Source: Parelaphostrongylus tenuis
Lineage: Eukaryota; Nematoda; Chromadorea; Rhabditida; Metastrongylidae
Reading direction: 5' to 3'
NCBI GenBank assembly: GCA_019055375.1
Contig: JAHQIW010004523.1
Coordinates: 620,001 to 684,000 of the forward strand
Length of the DNA stretch: 64,000 nt
The notes below the pieces were generated by a model. The model was not told where the DNA came from and did not search any database. It saw only the letters and a list, made by a program, of their open reading frames with translations. Every line of letters begins with the position of its first letter. Positions within the stretch are counted from its first letter, which is position 1. Made by a program: the position numbers and the translations under genes. This document shows, one piece after another, positions 29,190 to 40,700 of this stretch.

Positions 29190-30930
29190 GCTTGAATAAT
29201 AATGAAAGGGTCACTAGATAGCTTGAAAAATGTAAATTTTAAGCCTAGGATTGCTCTATCGAAAGGCCTCTTAAAAGCGCTGTATTAACGAAAAGAAAAT
29301 CAGGCCTTTCTATCGGAGTAGTTAGCCCGTTGCTCGAACTTTACAGCGGATTGTTGACAGTTTTATAGAAAAGTATAGGGGGTTAAAAGCATGTTGTTGT
29401 CAGAAATCATAGCAAAAATTGATTAGTCACTGAGGGGACTTCTATGGAAGTATTTATTGTAAAAGCAACGCGAATCATTTCAAAAAATTTCCGCAATTTT
29501 CAATGAAAACCGTACATTTTGAGGAGAAAAAAAAACACATTTTGATCATTTATTGCAGTTTCGACGCTAGTGGACAGTTGTGGTCCCATCATTATTGCCT
29601 CTGCCTAAGCTCGAGTCTAAGCCTCCCTCAATTTCTTAGTCATAGAAATCAGTTAAAAGAAAAACTTTGAAATTGACGGGATCTCAACCGTCCACAAGAG
29701 CCTAGATTTCTATTTTGACGACACTGTACAAAGTGACCCGAGGAAACATATTCTGCAATGTACGAGCTATAAAAGAAAGCTATATAGAGATATTTCCAGT
29801 GCGTGGGTGGAGTAAGCGAAAACGCGCGGTCATCATTGTGCATTTATGGTCACTTCCTGGGAATAAGTGCATAGTTCTGGCCCATATCTTCATAACATTT
29901 TGCTGATTTTGTAAATCTTTTACACAGAATATCCATTGAACCGTGAAGACCCTCAAAAATCGGTATCGTTCAACAATTAACCCTATGAAATCGGTAGCAG
30001 TCGTAAATTTCACGCATCCTGCAAAATTTGTTCATCTCACGTGTAATCGAGTCTTTTCGTCTTTTCCACTACAGTCTATTATCTCTCGGTATTCTCATCT
30101 TTATTCGCTATGGATATTTGTGTAATCTACAATCAAATCCCCTCCATTAGTCATTGACTGTTCGAAAGAGTCCATGGCTCGTATCTTCATGCGCCCTGTA
30201 CACCTGCCCGATGTCATCAAAGCGTCCGGTTCTGGATAGCAACATTATCCTTGACCAGTCGCCGATTATCTATTTGTCTTCCGAACTACACTCTTCTTTA
30301 TAGGCTGAGTCACTTCCCAAACAACCAGGATCTGTAACGAATGCGTTGTTTTTCATGCTCTCATAGGCTTAGTCACCAAACCTCGCATCATCACTGTTTG
30401 CCACCAGGCGATCAAATAGAGTTTCCAAGTCTCCATCTGTAGAATGGTGGAACAATGTTCTTCCATGAATTTGTAGAGGTCAGAACTTTTATGGTGGACT
30501 AATAATCGAGAAACTGTTAAAAGTTATCGATGAACTGGCATCGCATGGGGTGTGCGGTATCATTTTTTACAAACTATTCATCGTTTTCTGATTTTCAATC
30601 GTTATAAATTGTTTGGAATGAAAGGATGTCAAAACTAGAAGACTTACGTCGCATACTAATCTCGAAACATAATGAAAAATTTATTGAACGCTAAGAGAAG
30701 TAGAATACCATTGGATGAGTGATTTTCCCTTCATACATAAGATATAGGGTTGTCCACAATTTCTTGCATTTCGCACTTTTCTCAATTGACCGCTATTCAT
30801 TCAAAGTAATGAATTAATCAGCAGCATATCCCTCATCATGACCAATAATGTAGGACCATTTAGCGTGCAATTATTGAGTGTTTTCTTCCTATAAAGAATG
30901 GGGATAGCGACCAATGATGTCGGTGAAGTC
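29190..30930. other. Repeat-poor intergenic stretch, nothing recognised
   Basis: No exon, repeat family member or regulatory motif could be supported here. The open frames near 29649-30125 have no family resemblance. Confidence 0.35.
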
Positions 30931-31079
30931 ACTTTTAAACTGCTTGTAGTCTTGAGATATTGTCTCCTGTTGATGCTGATTCAGGGTACGGAACAGATGA
31001 TAATCCGATGGACCACAATAGTAGAGGTATACGGTGGATGTTATGCATCAGTATCATCAAAATATGGCTAATCAACTTG

Positions 31080-31135
31080 GTAATGTAAAGTGGTCGGTCA
31101 ATGCATGAGGTGTCCATCGAGTCATCCATTTCATC
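31080..31135 (-). repeat. Mariner transposase fragment
   Basis: GTGGTCGGTCAATGCATGAG and the next 16 bases match 53815-53850 in the larp intron mariner almost exactly. On the minus strand this reads RWTPHALTDH, the WVPHxLTE segment of mariner transposases. Confidence 0.55.
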
Positions 31136-31239
31136 TAGTTGGCGAGCGATTATGCTACGTCCATATCTAAATATCTTTCCAAGCTATCAAAACATTCTCC
31201 AACAAACCACAGCCTTTTGGTATTCATCCGACTGGAAAC

Positions 31240-31565
31240 AAAAAAGGCGAAGAAAACAGTGGCCGCAAAGAAGTTATGGGACAACCCAATACGTAGGCGA
31301 AACTCATAGGAGAGCATATAGAAGAAAACTAGGCATACATAGCATGAGAGGAACACAGAAATTCTTTCTAAAACGCTAACAAAAAAATCATTTATAAGAC
31401 GGAAGGTATGCGTCACTTCCGAATCGCGCTGCCTACTACAATCTTGAAATAGCGCTCGCGAAAAGATTTAATGTATCACGAAAACGTTAGAAATAGGAAT
31501 TTCACGCTTCAGAACGTTGTTCCCGTTCTGACGTTTCGGCAAAATACACTCGTCAGCACATGACA
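31240..31565 (+). mobile_element. Penelope-like element fragment with GIY-YIG remnant
   Basis: The plus strand reads TTQYVGETHRRAYRRKL, the YIGET...R signature of the GIY-YIG endonuclease at the C-terminus of Penelope-like elements, then a stop at 31377-31379. About 140 bp later the minus strand has TTTTGCCGAAACGTCAGAAC next to CTGACGAG, a Penelope terminal motif. Compare the better preserved copy at 41900-43470. Confidence 0.55.
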
Positions 31566-31859
31566 CTGACTAGTTCTATGAGTCACTGGAGCGTTTTTCC
31601 GTATGAATGACGATTTACAAAAAGCTCTCCAAGGACAGCTAAAAGCTGATGGCCATTGCGCCAGCATTCCAACGATAAAGTCTTTATAAGTAAAGACGAA
31701 ATCAAGAAGAGGTAAAGCTTCGATGAGAATTAAGCTCAATGATGGAAATACCTTTTCTTCGACTGTTTTTCTGTGAGACCTCGTTTTTAAGCGATACAAT
31801 GCATAATATAACTATATATATAATGATACAACACGATGTATACTTTGATAACATATTTC

Positions 31860-32300
31860 CACTTTTTCATGAGGTCTGTTATGGCACCTGTATAGTGTTA
31901 GACGTACGTTTCTGCCCTTCGGCCTCATCGGATCATGGTACGCTTCGGTTCAGTCAGTTCCTTGTACGGTGTTACGCCCCTGTATACAAAGGAAATATGT
32001 TATCAGATTATTTGTTGTTTCAAGCGAGGGCTCAAAAAACAGTTGAGAGAAAAGGTACTACAATTTAGGTTTCACTAGCAATGAGCAGACTGTAAATCAG
32101 TGAGTGACTTTATCACTTTACGCACAGTGTGAATAATTCAGCGTCGATTCGTTCATATGTAGCAGAGGGTGATTCCATTACAAGATCGACTAAACCGAGA
32201 GGCACTGTGCTACTGATGAGATCGAAAGGTGGAAACGTATGTCTAGCACTATATAAGTGCCATAACAGATCTTATAAAAGGCAAAATATGTTATCAAATC
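31860..32300. mobile_element. Inverted pair of hammerhead-ribozyme repeats
   Basis: Left arm on the minus strand: GAAACGTACGTCTAACACTA, then TACAGGTGCCATAACAGA. Right arm on the plus strand: GAAACGTATGTCTAGCACTA, then TATAAGTGCCATAACAGATC. The arms clearly match and face outward. The left core has CCGAUGA for CUGAUGA and a non-pairing stem I, so only the right copy looks functional. Confidence 0.75.
32207..32249 (+). ncRNA. Type I hammerhead ribozyme
   Basis: Stem I GUGCUA (32207-32212) with UAGCAC (32244-32249), six perfect pairs. Core CUGAUGA. Stem II GAUC / GGUG around GAAA, with a G-G mismatch at the pair next to the core. Core GAAA (32232-32235). Stem III AC / GU with loop GUAU. Cleavage triplet GUC at 32241-32243. 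The stem II mismatch may weaken it. Confidence 0.7.
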
Positions 32301-32749
32301 AACGAGAGGTACTTTATGGTAAAGACGTGACCGTGTCTACATTTTCGTGTACTTACGCCTATTTAGATTGCTTTTTCAAAACCACATGTTCAGAGACCTT
32401 TGAGCCTTCCCATTCTGAACCTAGATAATAGAACGGAGGTCATAAGAAATTACTCGGATCACCGGCCACGTTGTCATTGGCTCGCCGTGAAGGGAGTAAT
32501 AGCTAAGCACTTGGAGGGTCACTAGATGCAGTAAAAGAAGACTACCAGAAAATTTTAACACCGTTTTTATTTTGTAAATTGTTATTGCCAAAACTGTGAA
32601 AAGTACGTAGTGAAACTACAAGAAATTTTACAAAATTTCTTAATTCTGTAAACTGTTTTTCAATCATTCTTCATTGCAGAGGGAATTTTACAAGATTGCC
32701 AGAAAATCACAGATAAACAAGTTTCAATATATCAGGCTGAATTTCTTGG

Positions 32750-32845
32750 AACGTGCATAACGCAATGGATAAGGGTATCCCACAGCACCAAGTGTCTTTG
32801 ATTCGATCCTGTACTCCAATGAAGCAATTCAATCACCTCACAGCT
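32750..32845 (+). repeat. tRNA-derived SINE fragment
   Basis: CATAACGCAATGGATAAGGG (A-box-like) then TTGATTCGATCCTGTAC (B-box-like), then CAATTCAATCACCTC as in the 61331 copy. Confidence 0.5.
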
Positions 32846-32849
32846 AACA

Positions 32850-34730
32850 TTCATTTCTGTGATGCTTGATATAAACCAATGTATTTCGTATTCCTCTAAG
32901 ATTTATTCAATGCCGAACGGGACGCTCTTGCATCCACATGCAATTAATGCAGTCCAGTAATGAAAGCGGGATTTCTCTCACGAAGGCTTTTGTTCAATTG
33001 GGCATTTCTAAAAATCGTGCTTATTTTCATACTAACCAGACAGCAGTCCGTAGCCCAAAATTGAAATTGATCTTCAATCTTTCACTACATCCGCAGTGTC
33101 CACATAGTTCACTAGTTTATGATGGATTTGTAAGTCATTTATGTATTTTAGGAACGGTTGAATACCTGAGATTCCGATACGGAGTATAGTTCTTATTAAA
33201 CCAAAGCACATTCAATAGTTCGTCAAACGAGTCTCCATAACAAAAACCACTCACACTGACTTCCGATGCATTTGCTAAATTTGAATATGATATCATCTCC
33301 TGCTCAATGTTATTAAATGCACACTCTGACTAATCTTCACATTATCGTATTTACACCTGCAATTCAATAATCTATTCAGCAATCTCAACCTAAACGAAAA
33401 GCTATTATCTTTAGAAATGGAGATCAGACGGAAAAGAAAGATCCCCCGAGATATGGTTAATATGGCATGAAATGAAACTCAGCGTGGGTTGCATTATAAG
33501 TTCATCAAGTGAATATGCGAGGATGTCTTCAGAGCTTAGAAATTGTGAATTCCTATGAAAAACTGACATTTGGCATTCAATGACAAGAATTGTGGCTAGA
33601 AAAATGTAGACAATGAAAACATTAACACTGTCGAGGAAAACCACTGAAACACACTACCTTCAAGAAACACATCAAAGGATCTCACTCAAATCAACTGATA
33701 TCCTAAGTGGGACTGTTACACCTAACTAAAGAGTTCCTAATTGTCGGAGCATCAATTCACATAACGACTTGGTTATCACGTTTTTATCAATACTTTATAA
33801 ATTTCTTTTTACTGAAAATGTACTTATTTACGAAGAAGAATGAAAGCCAGTTAGATGCTAACCACTATTTATTTGTTTATTCTTCACCTGCTTGCTTTCT
33901 TAGATTGCACGACCCGTTTTCATATTTCATGCATGCCCCGACAATTTATCCATTCTTTCCTTGTCTTGCAGTGGCCACCTATAGAGGTAATTAGAGTCAT
34001 GTATGAGTTGGATTGTGACATGATGGTCAAATTCTTCTCTTCATATCGATATTCGGAATACTGATTGGGGATGGTTTTTTCTAAAAACTCAGCTAATCGT
34101 GCGAGCTCGTTCTCATTGCGCCATCACTGGCTGAGTTGCCTGCTAATGTGGATCGGAGGGAGATTTGCTGTCTTAAGATTCGAGTTCTTCTAAGATTACG
34201 GTGATTTAAGTGATGACAGTGAATCCAGCAACTAGTCAATCCCTTGGCGATAATGCAAGAACCTGCGCTCAATTGGTATGTGGGTGTCAATGCTAATGCA
34301 GCAAAAAATTTCTGATGAAACTCACAAAAGCGGCGAAGTTGCTTGAGACAGAACTCGAGGTAGTTCTGATCTCGTTATCCCTAAGAGCTTTGTCGACGCA
34401 AGAGGCAACGACAAATCGTTTATTAAACAGATACAAGTATGATCAAAGGTGTATCTAAGCTTGAGCTTGAAATAACACATTGAGATAACTCGAATATCTC
34501 AACGTTTAGTTCCAAACCAGTTTCACGAAGAGATCATTAGCACTAGAGAGAAAAACACGTTAGAAAGAGATGAATAGTCGGATCTCAGTGCTATTACTAT
34601 GCAGAATTAGATAAAGGAAATCTTAATGAGTTACCTTAACTTCTGATATATTGCTTAACCTTTGACAAAACAATGCCACCCGCTTGACAGCGATAGCAAG
34701 ACGGACAATTTAGACGAATCAAATCTAATT
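32850..34730. other. Intergenic, nothing recognised
   Basis: AT-rich sequence without a recognisable gene or repeat. Open frames at 32938-33189, 33411-33644 and 33707-34064 show no family resemblance. Confidence 0.35.
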
Positions 34731-34733
34731 CTA

Positions 34734-35510
34734 ATAAGTAAATTAGCTTATTAATTCCACTTCAAATATCATTTATTAACAAAGTTTTTGAATGCTGACC
34801 TTTACACAAGCTCTTAAGCGTTGCTTTGACGCATTAACGTTCTTATAACCTTAAGATTTCTATGTATCTATGATTAGTTGTCCAATATTTATGCATATGT
34901 TTTCTATGTACGTGTAAAATTGCTTAATAACCATGTACGACAAGGATGTCTATAATCCTAATAGTTTTCTACCTCGGCGGGACACATCCGGCGGGCTCAT
35001 CTTCCGGCGTTAGACCAACCAATTCCACAATCGAGCCAGGAGCCTCATCCAATAGGAGGTTTGGAATAGGTGACACTTCGTTAAAGTGAATACCGGCGAA
35101 AATTCTGACTCTGATCTTGTGAAACTCTTCAGTCTTAGTAAGTAAATCAATCTATTGAGTCCACTTCAAAAATCTTTCATTAACAAAGTTTTTGATTGCT
35201 GACCTTCAAATAAGCTCTTAAGCTTGCTTTGGCGCATTGAGGCTCTTGAAACTTTGGAATTCCTATGCAACTAGGCGATAGTTGTTCAATATTTATGCAT
35301 ATGTCTCGTGTAAAATTGCTTAATAACCATGTACGACAAGTAGGCCTGTAATGCCAGTGGTTTTCTACCTCAACTGGACATATCCGCCGGGCTCATCTTC
35401 CGGCAACAGACCAACCAAGATGAGAAGAATTCCACAATTTTTGTCAAAAGCCTCCTCCAATAGGAGGTTTAGAAGAGGTGGAAATTGAATAGAGTGAATT
35501 TCTGAAATTC
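34734..35510. repeat. Tandem duplication of a ~370-bp unit
   Basis: Copy 1 is about 34734-35105, copy 2 about 35143-35510. Shared blocks: CATTTATTAACAAAGTTTTT / CTTTCATTAACAAAGTTTTT, TTGCTTAATAACCATGTACG in both, CGGGCTCATCTTCCGGC in both, CAATAGGAGGTTT in both. The copies differ at many positions, so the duplication is old. Function unknown. Confidence 0.8.
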
Positions 35511-35569
35511 TAGGGAAAAAATGATTTACTCAACAACAACAAGATGACAATCAAGTATAAAGTGTTCTG

Positions 35570-35880
35570 GAGAAAACATTCTATCAGACTATATTGAATT
35601 TCAAGCGAGGTCACAAAATAGTCGTTTGGAAAATACTGCTATTGTCGTTTTTGCCAGTCCTGAGCCATACAATCGACAATCAATCACTGAAAGAACGTCA
35701 TATCAAGATCTTTCTACTTCACGTGAAGTGATAAATCTTCGGCGACGATTCCGACGATCAGCCGAATGGCATGTGCTACTGATGAAGTTGCGAAAGCCCA
35801 AAACTACGCCTTGCATTAGAGGTGTACACCATACCTCATGAAAGGCTCGAAACATTCTATCAGGCTATATTGTTCTGAAG
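35570..35880 (+). repeat. Hammerhead-family repeat, decayed, between short direct repeats
   Basis: ATGTGCTACTGATGAAGTTG at about 35772 keeps CUGAUGA but the GAAA strand reads AAAAC. Flanked by direct repeats ACATTCTATCAGACTATATT (35577) and ACATTCTATCAGGCTATATT (35852). Confidence 0.5.
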
Positions 35881-36157
35881 AGATTCGTGTTGAAAGTGCT
35901 AAGCGCTCAAAATATTAAGTGTCAAATGAATTTGCATTAATAGAGTTGTTATCGCAGGAATTGCAACTAGAAGGGAAGAAAGGTGATGAATAAGGACGAT
36001 GCATAACATCTGAAAAAACTATGAACGATCAAAGCGAACACCTGTGCCACGAAGAATTCATTTGCAACGACTATGCACCGAACAATTCAGTGTTTTTCCT
36101 GCTAAGTCGATTCACGATTGTTGATAGTCGGGTTTATTGGGTACAACAGTAATATAG

Positions 36158-36465
36158 GATCGGAAGGTCTCGGCGTTGATCAATCTCTGAGGAATGCCCC
36201 ATGCATTCCTCTTTGATGTTCAACCTCTTTTAGGTGACTGAATCCATATCTCCGCTTCAAAATGACTCTCGGTGGCTCACCGCTATATCAAGTCAGTGTT
36301 GCTTATCCTCCCATTCAAATCTGGAGCCAGTCTGGTATGAATTTAACGACATCAAAGGAATGCATGCTTTGGTGAGCCATAAGCGCAAAATCGAACCATC
36401 GGAATTGTGTATGACCCAGAGCATCTCTAACTACTGCGCCACATGCGCTACTTCAATTTCGCAGT
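36158..36465 (-). mobile_element. tRNA-derived SINE with 10-bp target-site duplication
   Basis: Flanked by AGTAATATAG at 36148-36157 and 36466-36475. Body GGCGTTGATCAATCTCTGAG, then GAATGCCCCATGCATTC. Minus-strand head GCGCATGTGGCGCAGTAGTT. Confidence 0.8.
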
Positions 36466-36659
36466 AGTAATATAGCACAAAAAAAAAACGAAACTAAACA
36501 GCTTTGAAGAAGGCGAAACTCGTCAAAGTTCGGCCATACCACTTTTATTCTGTGGAAATACTACTGTATTCAATGAGCGCATGTGCTAACAAGAAACTGA
36601 ATTATTCAATCCATGTATCTGATGATTATTATTTGAGTCAACATGTCTTACTGTTTGTT

Positions 36660-36835
36660 TATGGGCTCTTGTACAGCCCGATACACATGTTTCTGCCTTG
36701 TAGCTCGTCAGTCGGACAGGCCCTTCGTCCTTAGCCAATCCTCTCGAGGTACTCCAGTCCCTCTACTTTTAAAGTAGGCGACGACGAACGATGTACACGT
36801 CGCGTCAAGTGAAATAAATCACTACATCGGGAGTG
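36660..36835 (-). repeat. Hammerhead-family repeat, slightly damaged core (36676-36717)
   Basis: On the minus strand: stem I GUCCGA with UCGGGC (one G-U), core CUGACGA, stem II GCU / GGC with one extra A before GAAA, stem III AC / GU with loop AUGU, triplet GUA. The body with CCTCTCGAGGTACTCCAGTC follows. Confidence 0.6.
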
Positions 36836-37064
36836 TTGTACTCTTGATTGCTGGTGGCTGGTAGTTTTGAAATATTTTATCGTTTGTGCCGATTGTTTTC
36901 TCAAGACCACGCCCAAATGGTTTCAGTATATCTAATGATTATTATTTGCAATCCATATCGAGCATAGATAGCGCTCTTGGAGACTATGCATCGGCTTTAC
37001 GGATAACGGATAAGCCAAGTAGGTGTGAGGGCACATACAGATCATATCCATCGATCGATGTTAG

Positions 37065-37486
37065 GTGAAATCACGGACCCATACGAGGAGATCCTTCTGG
37101 GCCCGTGATGGCAGGGGTACAGTCGATCCCGTCGTCGTCGATGAAGCTCGAACGTCTTCTGTGCGTCGCCTCACCACCATGACGTCATCGCTGCTCGCCG
37201 CGCGCGGCAGCGCGACGACGCGACGGCGTAACGACCACCCCCGCGCGACTACCCTGCGTCCCTGGTGCGCTTTGTGCATCGCCGCCGCGCCATCGCGGCC
37301 GCGACATTCGCGCTCCAATCAGCCGCCGCGTGCTTCAATACCCCGCATTCAATGACGACAGCTCGCCGCCGCTAAGAGACAGCCAGCAGCAGCAGCAGCA
37401 GACGCGCCCAGCTGCCGCCGTCAGTCAGTCGGTCGTCAGTGACGAGAGCCTTCTCGCGCCTGAGCCGCCGCCGCCACCTCCACCAA

Positions 37487-37522
<36 letters not shown>

Positions 37523-37650
37523 GCCATCGCCTCCTCCGCTGGTGATCTGGTGCTGATCACCAGATCTGCCTGCTGCCAGTCGAGCACTTCGAAGTTCGAA
37601 GCCGCACCCCGGCGGCCGTCACCGCCTCCTTCTCCTCGTCTGCCGGGGCT
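37065..37650 (+). promoter_or_regulatory. GC- and CpG-rich promoter and 5' leader of the larp gene
   Basis: This stretch is far more GC- and CpG-rich than anything around it and ends at the larp start codon. It contains (CAG)n at about 37383-37400 and a (TCG)n/(CGC)n run at about 37486-37526. Open frames on both strands here (poly-Arg, poly-Pro, poly-Val) are products of the triplet repeats. An in-frame TGA about 100 bases upstream of ATG 37651 makes that ATG the first usable start. No TATA box is evident. Confidence 0.6.
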
Positions 37651-37728
37651 ATGAACTCATTGGAACTTGACGACGATGCGTTCTACATTTGTACTGAGAT
37701 GTCTCCTCGTTGTTTCGTCGTTCAAAAG
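37651..37728 (+). CDS. larp-5: larp exon 1, start codon
   Basis: ATG at 37651, donor CAAAAG/GTTCGT. It encodes MNSLELDDDAFYICTEM and ends CFVVQK; phase 0. An 11-kb intron follows, so a missed small exon in between cannot be excluded. Confidence 0.75.
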
Positions 37729-40700
37729 GTTCGTCCCTCTTGAACAATCCGGTTTACTGACAGGTCGATGAACATCAGAATAGTAGCCAGATTTGATCGC
37801 TTTATTTCTCTTTATTCCTCGTTGAGAACAATCTGCTTAAGAGCCCTCGAGGCTTTGTTTTCCACGATGACTTACGTCTTCTTCTTTTAATTGAGTATTC
37901 CACTTGTTTTCCATCTTCGGTCTTCTCTCGTTCGTTTTTTGCACTTCATCTTCAGCCAATGTACATATTAGTGAGTAATCCTCTCTCTATATCTCCATAT
38001 ATCTCTCTCTTTCTCTTTCTCTTTCTCTCTCTATCTCTCCTTCCCTCGTTCTCTCTCTTTCTATGAGGTATCTAAATTCACATAATTCCTTAAATTTCTT
38101 CGTAATTTATCATCTCCTTGGTAGTGGTCTCCCACGCACTCTGGAATTTCTCTAAGAAACTCGATATGAAAAAGATTTTGAGTCCCATTCTATGGAAAGA
38201 CCCGAATAGAAGGTGACAATGCGATGTCCCCATTTCGTGAATTACTGACTTATTCTCTTTGATTTAAGTGTCTTATAAGGACTAAGAATTCGATTCTATC
38301 AAAAAATGGTACAGGAGAGCCCATTAGATCAATAGATCAAAAATAACATGATGGATTTCTTACAACTGCGGTATTTTTATGTAACCAAGGATACGGAGTG
38401 ATAATGCAAAACTTTCGGTGATCCGAGACGAGAGTTCAGACCCAGGCCGGAAGTGCCTGCTACCACTACACCAGCTAGGCCACCGCTCTACTGCTGCTAT
38501 CACTCTTTCTTCGATATAAGAAATCGCAATTATGTAATTATAATGTCATAGCACTGCTATAGGAGCGAAGTGAAAAATCTGAAAATTCCTGATCGGTGTA
38601 CCTTTGTGCTTGGTGCAAAAGTAATCATGGTATTAGATCCTGTGGAATCGCGGTTACTTATGTGATTTTCGTAAAATAGCGAAAGTGCTAGATTAATTTA
38701 CGTTAAGTTGTTGCAGCATCTTATGCAGTTTTGAGAGAATCAGCATCGATGATTGCTTTTTCCATGAATTCCGCTGTGGTTGATGCAAAGGCATTTGCGG
38801 TTTATGCATTTCCTTTATGATACTTTTTAAACCACTACTGCACTGTATGTTCATTAGCTTTTCTTTGGCCTGATGCGTTGTTCATATTGTGAGTTGTCTC
38901 TGCTGCTTACAACCCAATTTGAACAATTTGAACTCACGGTCTGGAATTGGAATTACTTTTGCACCAACCAGCATTCCTTTTTTCTAGAGTTTAAAAAATA
39001 TCACGTCACTAGCAACAGAAAATGAAGCACGAAATGAGCATTAAAATGACGTATAACATGGCCACATTAATTTGAGAATGTATCCCAGTTCTAAATGACG
39101 CATTTTAGCAATTCATAAACCGCAAGTACTTTTCTCCAACCGAATAATTTTTGAACATCTTTTAATTACGGTGTAGTGTTGAAATGGGTATCAGAGCTTT
39201 CTAGTCATGTGAGTAATACTTATATGATTTGGTTACACTTTAGTGCTACTGATTTTCTAATTATGCCCATGATGTTTTCCTTCAGAAAATTATCAATCGT
39301 ATTTATCTCCAACGTTTTCGAAGGTGCCTAATTTCCTTTTTGCTTGTCAACACCGCTTCAACGTGATCTGACGAAGGTGACGAGGGGTACAAGTATGTAC
39401 GAAAACAGTAGGTAGAAGTTATGTTATGACATGACTTCAGCACTGTACCCTTAGATATGTTTGCTTTGTAGTATAGGATGTTCAAACATCATCACACTAT
39501 ATCGCCGCCATATTCGTAGTTCTTGGCGGACAATGCTATCTAACGATGTTTACGGTACATTTAATCCTCATTGATGACTGGTTTCGTATCTCTTTTACTT
39601 CGCTGTTTACTATTATAGGCAGCGATTGTAGGTGGAATTGAGGAGTATTATGTTGTGACTTTTGGACACATAGGGTTAATGATATTAGAAACTCACCCCC
39701 ACTATCCGATGAATTTCTAAGATTTCCTCACAAAGATTAAGGAGATTTTAATAATTTGCTGCTTTGGTTATTTGTCATTGAATCAGCTTGAACAACGCTG
39801 ATACATCACTGCCGTTATTTACCGCTAAGCACCTTGGAATCTTCTCGAAATAGAGATGTATGATTAGTAAAACGTCATCTCATATTTATAGCAATCTAAT
39901 TCCGACCCACTTGTCTTTCTGTTTTTCTTTTGATATATTATAATTGATTTGTTTCTCTGATAAAGTCGCCAAATTTCTTATCTTGTCCATAAAAGGACTG
40001 CCAGTGAATAAAAACATGTTTTGTTTATTATGAAGACCGAGGGAATTGCCAGAAGATGATGTTGTATTCCATGTGGATTCTATAGGATTATTGTTTATCC
40101 GTCACGCATGCCGAAACCGGAAAAGAAGAGCATTGCAATCGATTCGTGGCAGTAAAGTAATTGGGATGGTGAAACGACGCCGCTCAATTAATGAGGTCCA
40201 TCCGAAATAAGTTAAACATATGACTGGATAGTGAGCTTCAATCCTGAAGAATAAAGTTTCCGGCGTTGATCACTCTCGAGGGATGAGCCACTCTTTCGAC
40301 TTCATTAAACATCATTTGACGTGGTGTACCTTATCCGTGGTGTACCATACCTGACCTTTTCAATGATTCACAGCGAACTACTGATGCATCAAGTCAGTGC
40401 TGGCATCCTACCAGATGTGTTTGGTACTAATTCACTTACTGCAGAGCAATAGAATTCTTAGTGAGTACAGAGTTTGGGATTGAAATCAACAACCACGTAT
40501 GCACTTCAGGACACCTCTTTACCACTAAGCTACATGCACGTCGATGATAGCGACGAGGAACGCTAAAATAAGTGATATGCTCATAAATATCATCTTAAAT
40601 TCTATAAAACGCTGTTAGGATCATTAAGGACTAGTTAGGTTTTTTCATGCTAATTAGGTTGGTGACGCTTCTCTAGAAAAGAAATTACTTGTCGTTTAGT

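Noticed and set aside
37061..37654. Arg-, Pro-, Val- and Thr-rich open frames on both strands at the CpG block
   Set aside because: They come from CAG/TCG/CGC triplet runs and overlap each other; the larp ATG at 37651 is in another frame.
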